Source of the DNA: Epithemia pelagica
Taxonomy: Eukaryota > Bacillariophyta > Bacillariophyceae > Surirellales > Surirellaceae
Reading direction: 5' to 3'
Length of the DNA: 64,000 nucleotides
NCBI GenBank assembly: GCA_946965045.2
Contig: OX337235.1
Location: forward strand, 3,233,928-3,297,927
In this document: one piece after another, positions 49,898 to 61,120 of the stretch
Layout: each line of letters begins with the position of its first letter
Position numbering within the stretch: position 1 is the stretch's first letter
Made by a program: the position numbers and the translations under genes
Notes under the pieces: generated by a model
Database searches by the model: none
Seen by the model: only the letters and a program-made list of their open reading frames with translations
What the model was told of the DNA's origin: nothing

Positions 49898-51862
49898 GTT
49901 CACCGTGTGTTGAGGCCGGGGAAGGTCGTGAACTATTCGACCTGGAGCGCTGGAAGGGCGAGAAATATCTTGATCCACATCAATGTTGGATCGTCGGCAG
50001 GACGTGAGTGGAGCAGGAATATATGCATTTGCGCACATACTCGGGCAAAGGCAGATGTACAAAGTCTCTTCTGTGCCAAACCTCTTGAGAGGATGCATAT
50101 GAAAGTGTGGCCATCGGGGATGCATTCGGTTTATCATCGAAATGAGCTATCTCTTCCCTACACCGTTGGAGTTGAAAGTTGAACGTGCCAGATACTCTCG
50201 TTGACGGATCTTCAGTATGAGGCTGTCATTATTCGACGGAAGGTGTATGCAAGGAGAGTGTCAGAGAAGATAATCAGTGTCCATGCGGTGCAGAATTTGA
50301 CGTACCGCGTCCGCAAGAATTTGTCCATCGCCGACAGCGATCTCAGATGTGAGCAAACTGTCGACATTCCTTTACGGTTTGTTTTAATTGTTGAAGCTCT
50401 CGTTTGCTTCACATATAATTGTTGGCCTCGTGGGAGACATCTGCTTCCAAGAGTGCTCATTCACTTTCGGCAATTTGAATAGAGAGCCCGTTTTTGCGGG
50501 TTGTGCCGGGTGACGTATACTTCATTGGGTGTGCTGTCCTGCTGTATGCGTTGAGGTTGATGTATTGCCACACAGTTGCCCATGAACCGCATTTGTTATG
50601 GATGGTGCTTTATGCATTGTCCTTGGCAGGAACTTCTGAAAAGATGTGGTGATTGGTGGTTGATTGGTGGTCTGATATCACACCGTGCCTTTGACTGTCA
50701 TTACATTGGCTGACATCCACTGTGAGTCTGTTTGAATCCATGACACGTGATATGACAAGGGCCCAATAAAAAGGTGCAATCAAGCTGTGATGTCCTTTAG
50801 TTGCACTTTGTGTTGGTAGCCCTCGGGCGAACAAACCTGTCCTTGGACGAACAAACCTGTCATTAATGTGACTGCAACGATGGTTACATGTCTATGCAAG
50901 GGCTGTTGGTGGGTAAAACCTACCGCCATGGCAGTCGTTCGCTTCGAACGACAACTATGTACCACGCCAAGAATTGCCCTATGTCTGGTTCTATGCTATT
51001 AAACGCTTGGTGTGTGTTGGGTACAACTGTACCAGCAATGCATGAAAATGACAACGTGTATCGGACGAAAATCGTACCATGATTGTTTTGGCTCGTCTTG
51101 AGTCAATGAGTGGCTAGCTGGGAGAGGATCCCTGTCGCTATGGCCGATGTTTTCCCTCCACACTCCTCATGAGCTAGGAGCTGGACACGTCAGTATGTAT
51201 TCGAAACTATCGAAATTGTTGTTTGCTAGTTGGGATGGCAAAATAAGCAGAGCATAACATCCTGCCTTTCAGCAACGTCTTACTCAAGACCGTGAAATGA
51301 AAAGAAAGAAAGAAAGAAACAAAGAGTAGTTCTGGCATATCGGGCAGTTTGGGCCCTTACCATGCATGAACTAAAAGAAAATCCACTATGAAATTGAACT
51401 ACCAGGGGGGACAAGGCAGTATACTGATTTGCCCCCATAACTCGATGGAATACACTGCATTTTCGTACATGTGAATTTGCGCTCGCTCTTGAGTGTCCTG
51501 TTTGGGTTGAATTCCCTATGAAAGAATATCCCATGAAAGTGAACGATGCGTTCGCTGTGGTATACTTCACAAGTCAGAAACCTGGTATATTCCACCGGTC
51601 AGCGACCTCTTATCCCAAGCAAGCCTTGTCGTTCCCGTGCCCCTCTACATGACGGGCAATGCGTTGCTACGATTTGCAGGGGGAAATACAAGATTGGGCA
51701 ATTCGTATCAGCGCATTTTGAGGAACCTGCACCAATTACAGAGCCCGTTTCGAGGCATTATGCGTATCGAGGCATTCTGCGCAACAAGTCGCACCGCCTG
51801 AGCAATTCCCGAGTCGCACGACCTTTACCACCTCATTTGGAATGATAGTCCTAGTTGTGGGA

Positions 51863-51970
51863 CTCCACCAGTCAATAATGAGCAATAATGATGGAGGTGT
51901 GCAACAATGGTCTGATCTCCACCAGTCAATAATGAGCAATAATGATGGAGGTGTGCAACAATGGTCTGAT
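51863..51970. repeat. 54 bp tandem repeat, two copies
   Basis: Two exact units, 51863-51916 and 51917-51970, starting CTCCACCAGTCAATAATGAG. Confidence 0.9.
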
Positions 51971-52923
51971 GTGCGACGATATCGGAGAGGTGACAAATTG
52001 AAACCTAACCCTCGAACATTTGATGTTTGAAGGGCCATCGTTGTGATATGTATTCAAAAGGATTCAAAGCCATGCACCAAGGCATGTGAGGTCAGTGCCG
52101 TCAGGGCTGACAAGTTCCTAATATCCTAAGAGAGTAGCCGCCAATTGGCAGTGTTGAGGAAAGGGCATGTAGACAAGTGTTCGCATGCCAATAAGACGAA
52201 AAAGTCAGCGGGACATTTACAAACAAGTGCTCCCATACAAATTACAAATGAAATGCAAGAAACACGAACCTTGGGCTCAACTTTCGTGTTGATGCTTTCA
52301 ATAAGTCCTGATGCGCGGGTTGGCAAGGAAAAGGAGACAACATCAGGCACTCTATTTTGCCGCCTTCTTATTTTATTGTTGCTGTGTGAGCACGAGACTA
52401 CTTGTTGCCCTGTTGATTCCTAGCCATGAAAGCAAAAGATGGTGTGAAGCCAAGTTGTTACCACTCCTTCCAGCGTGGATTACGGCATGTTAATATCGAA
52501 AGTCAATGTGGAAATTGAAAGTCGCCAATGGCCAAATTTTGTCCAGCACACATACCAGCATCCATTCCAAGCCCCTTCATCTGTTTAAGCCTAGCGTGCT
52601 TGATGCATAGGGCAGAGAAAAAAAAGGAGAAACAAGTTTCTTATGACCAAGTGTTATTGATTGCTGGTGGCAGTTGTTCACTGACTCCGCCCTGGTCTTG
52701 ATCAGCAAGAGCATTCCATTCTGGACCGATGAAGGCGCTCCTTCCTTCCCATGGACGCTACCTTGTACCGTTGCTTCTGGTGACCTGTGCACCTGGACTG
52801 GTCCTGATGCACCGGTCAAGGGGGAATAAGCATGAACCCATGGAGACCGGTCCACCATCAAAGAAAGGATGCAAGATGTAAGAAAGTACTAGCAGATCAC
52901 TGCGGCGGCATTTGTCGCATGAC

Positions 52924-53040
52924 GTGGTCTGATCCAGTATCGAAGTACCGACTAGCACCAGTGTGGTCTGCTCCAGCATCGAAGTCTGGTCTAGCATCAG
53001 TGTGGTCTGCTCCAGCTTTGAAGTCTGGCCTAGCACGAAT
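52924..53040. repeat. 39 bp imperfect tandem repeat, three copies
   Basis: Units 52924-52962, 52963-53001 and 53002-53040 share GTGGTCTG and CCAG, then GAAGT and CTAGCA. The period is a multiple of three, but no gene is apparent. Confidence 0.8.
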
Positions 53041-54251
53041 GAAGGATGCAAGGAAGAAAGTACTGTCACTGCCAAGCACACTTATTGAATGAGGCAGGGC
53101 AGTTACAAAGCTGAAAACAACATTCTGCACCGGTTGCCATGGATGGCAACATGCAGCATGCAGAATTTTGCACAGGTTGCCATGGATAGCAACGTACCAC
53201 ATGCATCATTGCAGCAGGTAACATTGTTTACCGCAATTCACCTATATTCGAATTCCAAGAGAAAATCAAAGTCGTACGTCGTTGATGTGCAAGACAAGAC
53301 GACAACAATGGCAATGATAGGCCATGCTATGCCATGATAAAAGAAAAGAAGTCGTTTTATGGCAATCCTTCGTTGCAGCATGAACAACCCTGTGTCAATA
53401 AGAAATACAGTCACACTGCCACGTGCATGCGGTGGTTGACAAATTAAAGAGAAGACTCCCAGTCTACTATCGAATGAAACGGCCTTGTGTCGGTGGCAGT
53501 GGCACATGGCGAACTGATGAGCGTTCGCCCACTGTCATGCGTAAGGTATTGGCAACTGCCATCCATTACGAAGCATATTGAGGCCAAGTCTGATCAACTT
53601 GGCAAAACCACTGGCTCATCGGTGGACAATAACAAGTCGTTGACGACGAACTGCCATCATCTAGAGTGTCTGCATGGCTGAACATTATGCCAAACGATTG
53701 GCTGAAGAGAGCTGTCGACCAGAGTGTCGGCATGACTTATTGACTATTACACCACCCGAATGGCGGGCAAGGAGAAGTTACGTAGTCGGTGGACCATGAA
53801 AAGGAACACAATGAATTGAAGGTATGGGGCAAGGGCCGCGGTAAAAGATTTTGGAACGCTGGATGAGGTGTGTCTTGTTCATTTCAGTCGCTAAGAACTG
53901 CCTTTGCCGTCCAAAGTGATGACGGGTCAGAGTCTTTCTTGACAGAGCCCCGAAGCAGACGATTGTGAAGGTTAATATACCTCGAGAATTCACATTGCGT
54001 GATCTCTGCTGATGAGATGACAGATGCACAATGTACCGAGAGACTAGTCGTGAAAGTCTGTGAAGAAACAAGCATAATGAGATGGAAGCATTTGTCTTGC
54101 TAAGACGATAGCAGAAAGCGATGATTGTTATATCCTGCAAGGAAACAGACGAAAGCACCAAATGAAAGAAGAATGAGATAAGCTCCCGGGGACATGACCA
54201 GTGGGACGAGATGCCTCCATATCTTCGATATACCCTTACCATCATCTTCAG

Positions 54252-54331
54252 GAAGTCAAGTGGCACTGCGAGTCCAAGAACGCGTGGCCACGAAGTCAAG
54301 TGGCACTGCGAGTCCAAGAACGCGTGGCCAC
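54252..54331. repeat. 40 bp tandem repeat, two copies
   Basis: Two exact units, 54252-54291 and 54292-54331, starting GAAGTCAAGTGGCACTGCGA. Confidence 0.9.
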
Positions 54332-55407
54332 ACATGAAGGAATAATGAACGATGCCATTCTAGGCATTCCCACGCGGAGTCAAGTCTTTATGACTAGTGG
54401 AACACGTCACCAGAGATGCTTTGTGCGGTGATTCATCAAAATGAGTTGGCACAGAAACATGATAAGCAGAGGGCTGAGAATGGTCAGTGTCTCATGTTAC
54501 TCCCCAAAGCATAAGAAGAGAAAGGGAGTGATTCGACCATGCACTGAAATCCTGCAGCTCGTCGTGGGCTGCCCCAAGTATGATTCATTACGCTGTGGCC
54601 GGTGACAGGTGTACCGTGATAATGTGGATCCAGAGGTGCTCATTCGTGGGGACAGCAGTTTCCCCTGTTTCACTGGATACTATGAAAACAAAGGGAAAGG
54701 AAAAGAAAGCAGAAAATTGTTGCTTGAAGAGTTGCTGCCGCATCAGTGGCCGAATAAAACAAACGTATTCTTGTCAATATCTCGGGAGGATTTTGTGATG
54801 AAGAAGCTATCCTCGGCAAGCAGGCAGGTGAATGTGCAGTCAGGTATGACCCTCTGTAAGGTGTCGTGGTTGCATGTGTTCATTCAAGGGTAGAAGCGAG
54901 AGCAAAAAGTTGAAGATCCCAACGTTCACGAGCAAAGTAGATCCGAATCCAATGAAGTGGAATCAAGCCAAGCTGAATGGGGACATGGCCTTTTGACTAC
55001 ACGCAGAGATTCGTGTGAGTTTGCCTCCTAGTCGTGTTCAGTGCCATCCTGAAAAGGGGCCTGAAGTTGCAACATTCAGAGCTTGGAAATATTGTGTTGA
55101 AGTCTAAAATCTACCAGTCCAAGCTTATATGAGAATGATCCAAGGATGGATATGGACTACACGGATTGTTGTCGATGGTGGCCGACGAAAGAGTCATTTT
55201 GCTCTGTCCTTTTGACGCTGGAGCCAGTCGGAAGCCTTGGCATGATGAGAGTATATGGGTCTTTCAACAGTTCTGATGACGGATTGACGGTATAACGCAA
55301 TGTCGCTAATCGTCACATCCTATGTGTGTGGGCATGCACGAAATCTTACCATGTCACACTAGACCTCCAGTCGATGGGTCCTCTCCAGGGGATCTTGTTC
55401 GAGGGGA

Positions 55408-55623
55408 TCTGCAGTGCGAATCACGCATGATTCAGCTATGTTGAGATTGGCGAACAGGTGGATCACAGTCCGTGTCATCGCTCATGTACAAATCGCCCAT
55501 ATAGCGATAGGAAGCCTCTAAACTGGCGATTCCTCCGATCCATCGGAGGGTAGCCATAATCTTCTAAAAAGCCCAGCTTTTGCCCGTCCTCAACGTGAGC
55601 ATTTCCACTGTAGAATTTATTCG
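55408..55623. repeat. Mosaic of two local fragments
   Basis: 55408-55564 equals the 157 bp segment at 16432-16588. After 9 bases, 55574-55623 equals 49823-49872 of the 5'-nucleotidase-like pseudogene. Two sources tens of kb apart are joined back to back, as in filler DNA at a repaired break. Confidence 0.8.
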
Positions 55624-55991
55624 CATGCAATAGGCAATCGACACGCTTCCAACTCTCTCAAAAAGAATGACGAACGAGCTTCCGAGTCCGTCTGGCCTTC
55701 ATACTACCATTTGGTATATACTTGCACTATTCACCCTATAGAATCTTTTGAGTGGGCCCACATGGGGTCGCTGGTGGGACGCGGATCCACGAGATCTTTC
55801 GCTCCGCACCGAGATCTTTCGCTCACCGAATCCGCGCTGACGACGCACCCGCAAAGATCGTTTTCGTTCTTCTCTTGTGGTTGTTCTGTGTTATTCTTGG
55901 TGGATCAAGTTCTCCACTCTCCACGCACAGGAACAACCAGAACCATTACGATCCTACCTAGAATCATTGCTAGAATCACAAACGAGAAACT

Positions 55992-58196
55992 ATGCCATTG
56001 AGTTCTTCTTCTTCTTCGTTTGCTTCGGCACCGTGGTTGGACGATGCATGGAACCACAGCAACAGCAGCAGTCATCCCTTTGTCGGCTGTAGAGAAATTT
56101 TTGTCGGTGGTGGATGGGGTGGTGTGTATAGTTTTTATCGTCGCGTCTTGGATGGCATTGCACGCAATCAAAGTGCCTCGCAGTATTGCTTAATGGAACA
56201 AGCCAGTCGGATTGGTGGTCGCACCTATTCGGTTCCCCTGCGTCGTCAGTCGACCGACTTTGTCGTCGATGTCGGTGCCTATCGATTTGCGGCCGACATG
56301 TACTTGGTCCATGATTTGGTCGTGGGAGAATTGAATTTGACGACGGCCTGTTACGAACCGCACTGTCCCAGTGCGCAAGCCGATTTTCCCGACCATTTCG
56401 ACTTTCCCTATCAAGAACCACTGTTACGGATTGTCCATGCCTCGACGGGATTGCCCAGTGGCTATGGCAGTGCCTTGCATCGCATGATCGATACTTGTGT
56501 CGCACTGGGGGCACGAGTCTTTGTCAATACGCAATTGATTCATTTGGAAGTGACGGAATCGGATCCGGATGACGACAAGGAGAAGAAGAAGGAGGACGAG
56601 ACCACAAGTTCTGTATCCTCTCCTTCGATTCGCCGCATGGCCTTTCGTCATGCCATTTCGGGTCAAGTGGTCTGGTTGGATCATCCAGAGCAAGTCCAGG
56701 TCCTGGTATTGAATGTGGCCCGCAATCACTTGTTTCAAGTGGCGGGCCTCCGACACTCGTTGCATCCCCACGTGCAACAAACCCTGCGGTGCATCGTGTT
56801 TGATGTTCCCGACGACTTGTTTGGACCGGACATGGCCGAACGCATGCGTCAGGCACAATTTCAAGACACCAACTTGGCCAAGGCCTATGTCTATTATGAC
56901 GACGCCTGGTGGCATTCCCTCTTGCCCAATGCCACCAGTGGCGACTATCCCCCCGGAGCCGCCTTTGAAGCCGTCAATACGACGCAGGGCTTGTTGTTCA
57001 ATGTGCATTGGTCCGATGGACCCGTGCACTGTTCGAATAGTACTACTTCTACTAGTACTACAACAAGAACAACCACAACCGGCAACCACTCACGTTCGCA
57101 ATCCTGTCATGGCTTTTTGGAAATTTATTATTCCGTCTCCAACGAAACCTGGTATTCGTCCCTTCCCAAGCTTCGTCACGGGGTCCACGTCCAAGATTCC
57201 ACCCTGGGCATGATGTGGGATGACGACGACAATGACAACCAAACGAGCAATGAAAACATTCGTGCCGTGTTGCAACAGACTCATGACGCCTTGTGGGAAG
57301 CGTTGGATCCCTTGTGGCGCCAACAATCGGCTGACATTTACAATGCCAGTCGACACGTGGCACCACCGCGGGGAATATTGGTGGGCGCCTGGCATCGTCC
57401 CAATCTCCAGTCAAGGCCCTTGGGAGGACGCGACTTGTATACGGCACCCAGCAAGGTGTACTATGAACCCACCCTTTCGGGGACCCCCGAACAAGCGTGT
57501 GGAGGGGTGCCCGGATTGACGGATGCGTCCTATCGAACCGTCGTGCTGCAACCCTTTGACACGCCAGCGGCCTTGGCAGCCTTGCAGCAGCAGCAACCGC
57601 AAGAAGCCATTCAGAAACATGACGGTCCAGATTCGAGTCGTTCCTGGATGCGCCACGTGGCCGATCCCACCCGCCGGACGAAATCATCCTCATCCTTGTC
57701 GTCGTCATTGTCGTCGTCGTCCCAACCGACCAGTCGCATTTTTTTGGTCAACAATGACTATGTGTGTGCCAATGTCCGTACCCTTTGGGGCGATTGGGCC
57801 GAAGAATCCTTGATGCAAGCCGAACGGGCCATGCACGTGTTGGGAATGGAGGCACCGGAATGGTTGACCAATGCGTCCTATTATCAACGCCATGTCCTGG
57901 ATCCCCTACAACAGCAACAACAGGCGCAACCACCAACAACAGGAGGAGGACGAGCATTCTCCGCCAGGACCAATCTCACCAATGACCAACCACACCAGCA
58001 CATGACTACACCAACAACGACAACATTTGGTTCCATGACAACCACAGTTCCGCTCGGATCATGGCACCAACAGAAGGACATGCTGCAGTTGAGTTTCCTA
58101 TGGATCGTAGTATTGGTCGTTGGGATGACGGTCCGTCTCGGTTCTCGGTCCTGTCGAAGGGGTCGTCACCAACCAACCAAACAGGCCCTCAAGTAA
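55992..58196 (+). CDS. FAD-dependent amine-oxidase-like protein with C-terminal membrane anchor
   Basis: 734 residues. IFVGGGWGGVYSFYR (about residues 36-50) is the Rossmann GxGxxG-type FAD-binding loop. CLMEQASRIGGRTYSVPL (about 66-83) carries the E-x(n)-R-x-GGR-x-x-S signature of flavin amine oxidases, followed by FVVDVGAYRF in the usual place. NDYVCANVRTLWGDWAEESLMQAERAM near 590-615 resembles the C-terminal FAD-contacting block. A hydrophobic segment (LSFLWIVVLVVGMTV) close to the end predicts a tail or single-pass anchor, and many N-x-S/T sites suggest a lumenal or extracellular catalytic part. The substrate is unknown. Upstream in the same frame (about 55842-55902) lies a signal-like hydrophobic stretch separated by stops, so a 5' exon may be missing. 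It converges with the next gene. Confidence 0.8.
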   Translation: MPLSSSSSSFASAPWLDDAWNHSNSSSHPFVGCREIFVGGGWGGVYSFYRRVLDGIARNQSASQYCLMEQASRIGGRTYSVPLRRQSTDFVVDVGAYRFAADMYLVHDLVVGELNLTTACYEPHCPSAQADFPDHFDFPYQEPLLRIVHASTGLPSGYGSALHRMIDTCVALGARVFVNTQLIHLEVTESDPDDDKEKKKEDETTSSVSSPSIRRMAFRHAISGQVVWLDHPEQVQVLVLNVARNHLFQVAGLRHSLHPHVQQTLRCIVFDVPDDLFGPDMAERMRQAQFQDTNLAKAYVYYDDAWWHSLLPNATSGDYPPGAAFEAVNTTQGLLFNVHWSDGPVHCSNSTTSTSTTTRTTTTGNHSRSQSCHGFLEIYYSVSNETWYSSLPKLRHGVHVQDSTLGMMWDDDDNDNQTSNENIRAVLQQTHDALWEALDPLWRQQSADIYNASRHVAPPRGILVGAWHRPNLQSRPLGGRDLYTAPSKVYYEPTLSGTPEQACGGVPGLTDASYRTVVLQPFDTPAALAALQQQQPQEAIQKHDGPDSSRSWMRHVADPTRRTKSSSSLSSSLSSSSQPTSRIFLVNNDYVCANVRTLWGDWAEESLMQAERAMHVLGMEAPEWLTNASYYQRHVLDPLQQQQQAQPPTTGGGRAFSARTNLTNDQPHQHMTTPTTTTFGSMTTTVPLGSWHQQKDMLQLSFLWIVVLVVGMTVRLGSRSCRRGRHQPTKQALK

Positions 58197-58376
58197 ACCA
58201 ACAATCGAACGGGGAAAACAAACGCCTATACATGATAACCATCCCTCAGTGCCGAAACATGTCCCTCTAGAAAGATAGTACAAAGTTATAAGGTAAAAGT
58301 GTCTTTCGTTTCCCAATGTCTTCTGCCTCTTGAAAAAACTGACATGACTCGTCCTCTATACCCTTACCCTTGTCCT
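58197..58376. terminator. Convergent 3' intergenic region
   Basis: 180 bp between the 3' ends of the oxidase (+) and sulfotransferase-like (-) genes. Both must terminate here. No diagnostic signal is resolved. Confidence 0.3.
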
Positions 58377-59496
58377 CTATCCCTTGCTTGTCGCATGAAA
58401 CAACAAGTTCTGGGCGGGGTCCGCCATGCAGTTTTGACACCATTGATAATAGGGCAGTTGTTCTACCAAGTACTGTCGAACCTGGGTCGCCACCTCACCA
58501 TTGTTCTTGTCGTACAAGCAGTCTTGATCTTTGACACGATCTCGGTTTGTGGTCCGAGGCATGTTGGTGGCGGGGACCCGCTTGTGTTGCAATTTCTCAT
58601 CCATGTACGCCAGATAGGGCTCGACCGGAATGGGATCAAAACACTTGACGGAAAACTGGTTCTGGAATTGTTGTTGTTGGTGTTCCACCAATTGGGAATG
58701 AAATCGGTCGGGAAAGACCAGACACTGCCAAATTTCCCTCTTGAGATCCTCGGAGTTCGGAGTGACAGTCAAAGGTGTGGCGTCGGTGGTTGCACTGGGA
58801 CAAGAGGTGATCGAGTGGATCGCGACAGGGAATGTGCAGTTCCAACTTCCACCGGTTGTCATTATTATTATGGAGGAGGAGACGATCCCACACCGTCCAA
58901 CGATCTTCCAAACTAATGTAATCGCAATTTTCGTACCCAATTTCCTCCATGACGGCGGGTGGCACGCGTCCTCGATTCCAATTCTGTTCAAACGCTTTAT
59001 TTATAGCATCCTTCTGGCCCGTTTGTTGGGCCGGAATACTCGTTCTATTGTGTTGGTGCAGTTGCTGTTCCACCCGTTGGTTGAATTGATAGGCATCGTA
59101 GCTGTAGCCTCGGTTCCCACACACGCGTTCGTACTGAGACGCCAATCGACCGTTGAGGGTGGTACCGGCCGTTTTGGCATAATGCAAATGACCATAGACG
59201 GTAAACGAGGAAGCCTCGGTGGTCCGGATGGTTGAGTTTGGGACGGACGATAGGATGCTGGTGCAATTCTTGAGTGGTGGTGGTGGTTCTTGTTGTTTGG
59301 TTTCAAATGGGATCACTCCTGCGGCGGATGCCGCCGCATTATCTCGGCGTGGGGAGTTCACACCACCCCCACGAGGAACAGCAGTAGTAGTGGTGGAGAA
59401 GGGCAACACGTAGTGTTGAAGGACATCGGTAATGACATAGAGAACCGCAGCCACGGTCAGAAAGAAGGAACCTTGTTGTCGCAAGGAGGAACGCAT
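58377..59496 (-). pseudogene. Sulfotransferase-like type II membrane protein, frameshifted
   Basis: From Met at 59496: a short basic head, a hydrophobic anchor (FFLTVAAVLYVITDVLQHYV), a Ser/Thr/Pro stem, then HLHYAKTAGTTLNGRL. This resembles the 5'-PSB PAPS loop, and HIPCRDPLDHLLSQC resembles the 3'-PB loop. These are the marks of Golgi-type sulfotransferases, which transfer sulfate from PAPS. After TFDCHSE a 7 bp tandem duplication (58750-58763, TCGGAGT twice on the plus strand) shifts the frame. The remainder, with CFDPIPVEPYLAYMDEKLQHKRVPAT, continues in another frame to 58377. Everything else is open, so the lesion looks recent, polymorphic or a sequence error. It is the best-preserved relative of the broken copies at 12845 and 28501. 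Confidence 0.7.
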
Positions 59497-59860
59497 GTTC
59501 CAGTCTCCCAGATTGTTTGACGCAGCTCAACCACCGGAGAGAGACAAAACATGGCGATCGTGCAATGTCACGAATGATGAGGTCCCCCGGCGCGTACTAT
59601 AGGATTTTAAGTACACGCCACAGGTTGAACCGTAAAACGAGGATGCACTACGTGCCATTCCCTCCAAGGCCTCTCACAGTTTATTTTGAAGACCAATGCG
59701 GTTCGTCGATAGGATGTGATTCCAGAGGCTCGACGTATCCAGCACCATCACACCATGCCATGCCATTGTCCCTGTGTCGCAATGTGACGAGATCATGTTT
59801 GCTGTGAAAGGAGAGGGAGGGAGGGAGAGAGAGAGTTGGTCTTGCGCGCGTTTTCACGTG
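59497..59860. other. Upstream region of the sulfotransferase-like gene
   Basis: About 360 bp holding the presumed promoter. A GA-rich microsatellite follows near 59808-59832. No gene seen. Confidence 0.4.
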
Positions 59861-61120
59861 TTGTTTGTCGGAGCACATTAAGATGGGGAGACTTTCAATC
59901 TGTCTCATCGCAACGACAGCGGTGGCCACCACCTTTCCAGGACGTGTGGTGGATTCTTCTCCCTTTGGTTTCACGCAAACGAAAAGGTACTCGGGTCGTC
60001 GTCCAAGAATCCTCCCACACCAAAGCATCCACAGTCGGCACAGCAATCACGAGTGAGTCAATGCTTGGAGTGGTCGAGCGTCGAACAGAACAGCCAGATT
60101 CCACACGATCCATCCTGGTGTGTGCCTTTCTCTCGGAAAAACGATTGTTCCTTTCTCTTTGGAGAATAACGACATGACTCGGATCCCTGCACACAAGTAC
60201 ACTTGTGGGGTGGTGTTTGGGTTCGGGTGGATGGATGGATTTCGTTTTACGAGAGCTTGTGTTGGTCGGCACCGAAACACGAATCTACCAAAATGGCAAA
60301 ACGTGACAAAGTGTGCTCCTCCCGCCCGAGTTTGTCCCCTAATGACAATATTTCGTGCTCCACAAGAGTCGCCTGCCCAAAGCGATGGATATTTGGAAAC
60401 AACTCGTGCCCCATCGATCGATCCATACCCTGGTAGTAAGCATAGTACCTACGGTAGTCACAACGATGCTGCACAGTGTGGAGCCACGGCAAGCTGTTCC
60501 ACCACAAGAACAATAGTTGTTGGAACAACACGACACACTCGAGGATATCACCAATGAACACGCATGGATGGATCCTCCTTCCTCCTCCAGATTTATCGAT
60601 TCTATACTGTGCTTTGTAGTATTATTTGGGGGGCCGCACTCGTTGGCAGTCACGGCAACAGCTCTACCATTCCAAGATTCTCCCCACAACCAGATCCACG
60701 GTCGAATCCAACACGAACGGTCTCTCTGTCCATTTCATACTTCTACCAATTCAATCCATTCCGGCATGTCGTCCTGGACTCGATTTGGATGCATGACCAA
60801 ACGGAAATTGAGTGAATGCTACGCTTGTCGGCAGAGATTGCAGCAGCCTGATGGCTGTCTAGAGTCTTTAGTAGACAGCGAGATGGATCCAAGTTTGTCC
60901 TTTTGTGGGATCGCGTTGGTTGGGTGTTGCTGCTGTGAGGAAACACGCCCAGGGTCTGCCGCCTCTGGAGGAGGAGGACAAGGCTATATCTAGTTCTGAA
61001 ATGTGCCAGTGGTCGGCCGAACGAACGAACAACGAAGCCTCCCGGTTCATAATTACGAGTGGCACAAACCGTAGGACGGAACGTGCTCCTTGTTCTCTCT
61101 CTCTCTCTCTCCGGAGAATG
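59861..61120 (-). repeat. Divergent inverted relative of 11.3-12.8 kb
   Basis: Read on the minus strand, this region runs parallel to the DNA upstream of the broken sulfotransferase gene in the tandem copies. Shared landmarks include a GA microsatellite next to ACACGTTCCGTC, CGTTCGGCCGACCAC, CTCCTCCTCCAGAGGC and the DITNEH(E/A)WMDP stretch on the opposite strand. Divergence is far higher than between the tandem copies. Together with 58377-59496 it forms an older inverted duplication of a 2.5-2.7 kb unit. Open frames here are not supported as genes. Confidence 0.6.

Larger units (their letters stand above)
49898..55407. other. Gene desert with short tandem repeats
   Basis: 5.5 kb with no supported gene. 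Frames up to about 185 codons exist, such as 53778-54335 (-), but none has a recognisable domain, a credible start context or a low-complexity pattern like the real genes here. The longest early frame (50201-50482, with a hydrophobic end) may be further decay of the 5'-nucleotidase-like locus. Tandem repeats are listed separately. Confidence 0.5.

Noticed and set aside
52924-53040. Possible CRISPR-like array
   Set aside because: Units are contiguous with no unique spacers, only three copies, in eukaryotic DNA. It is a minisatellite.
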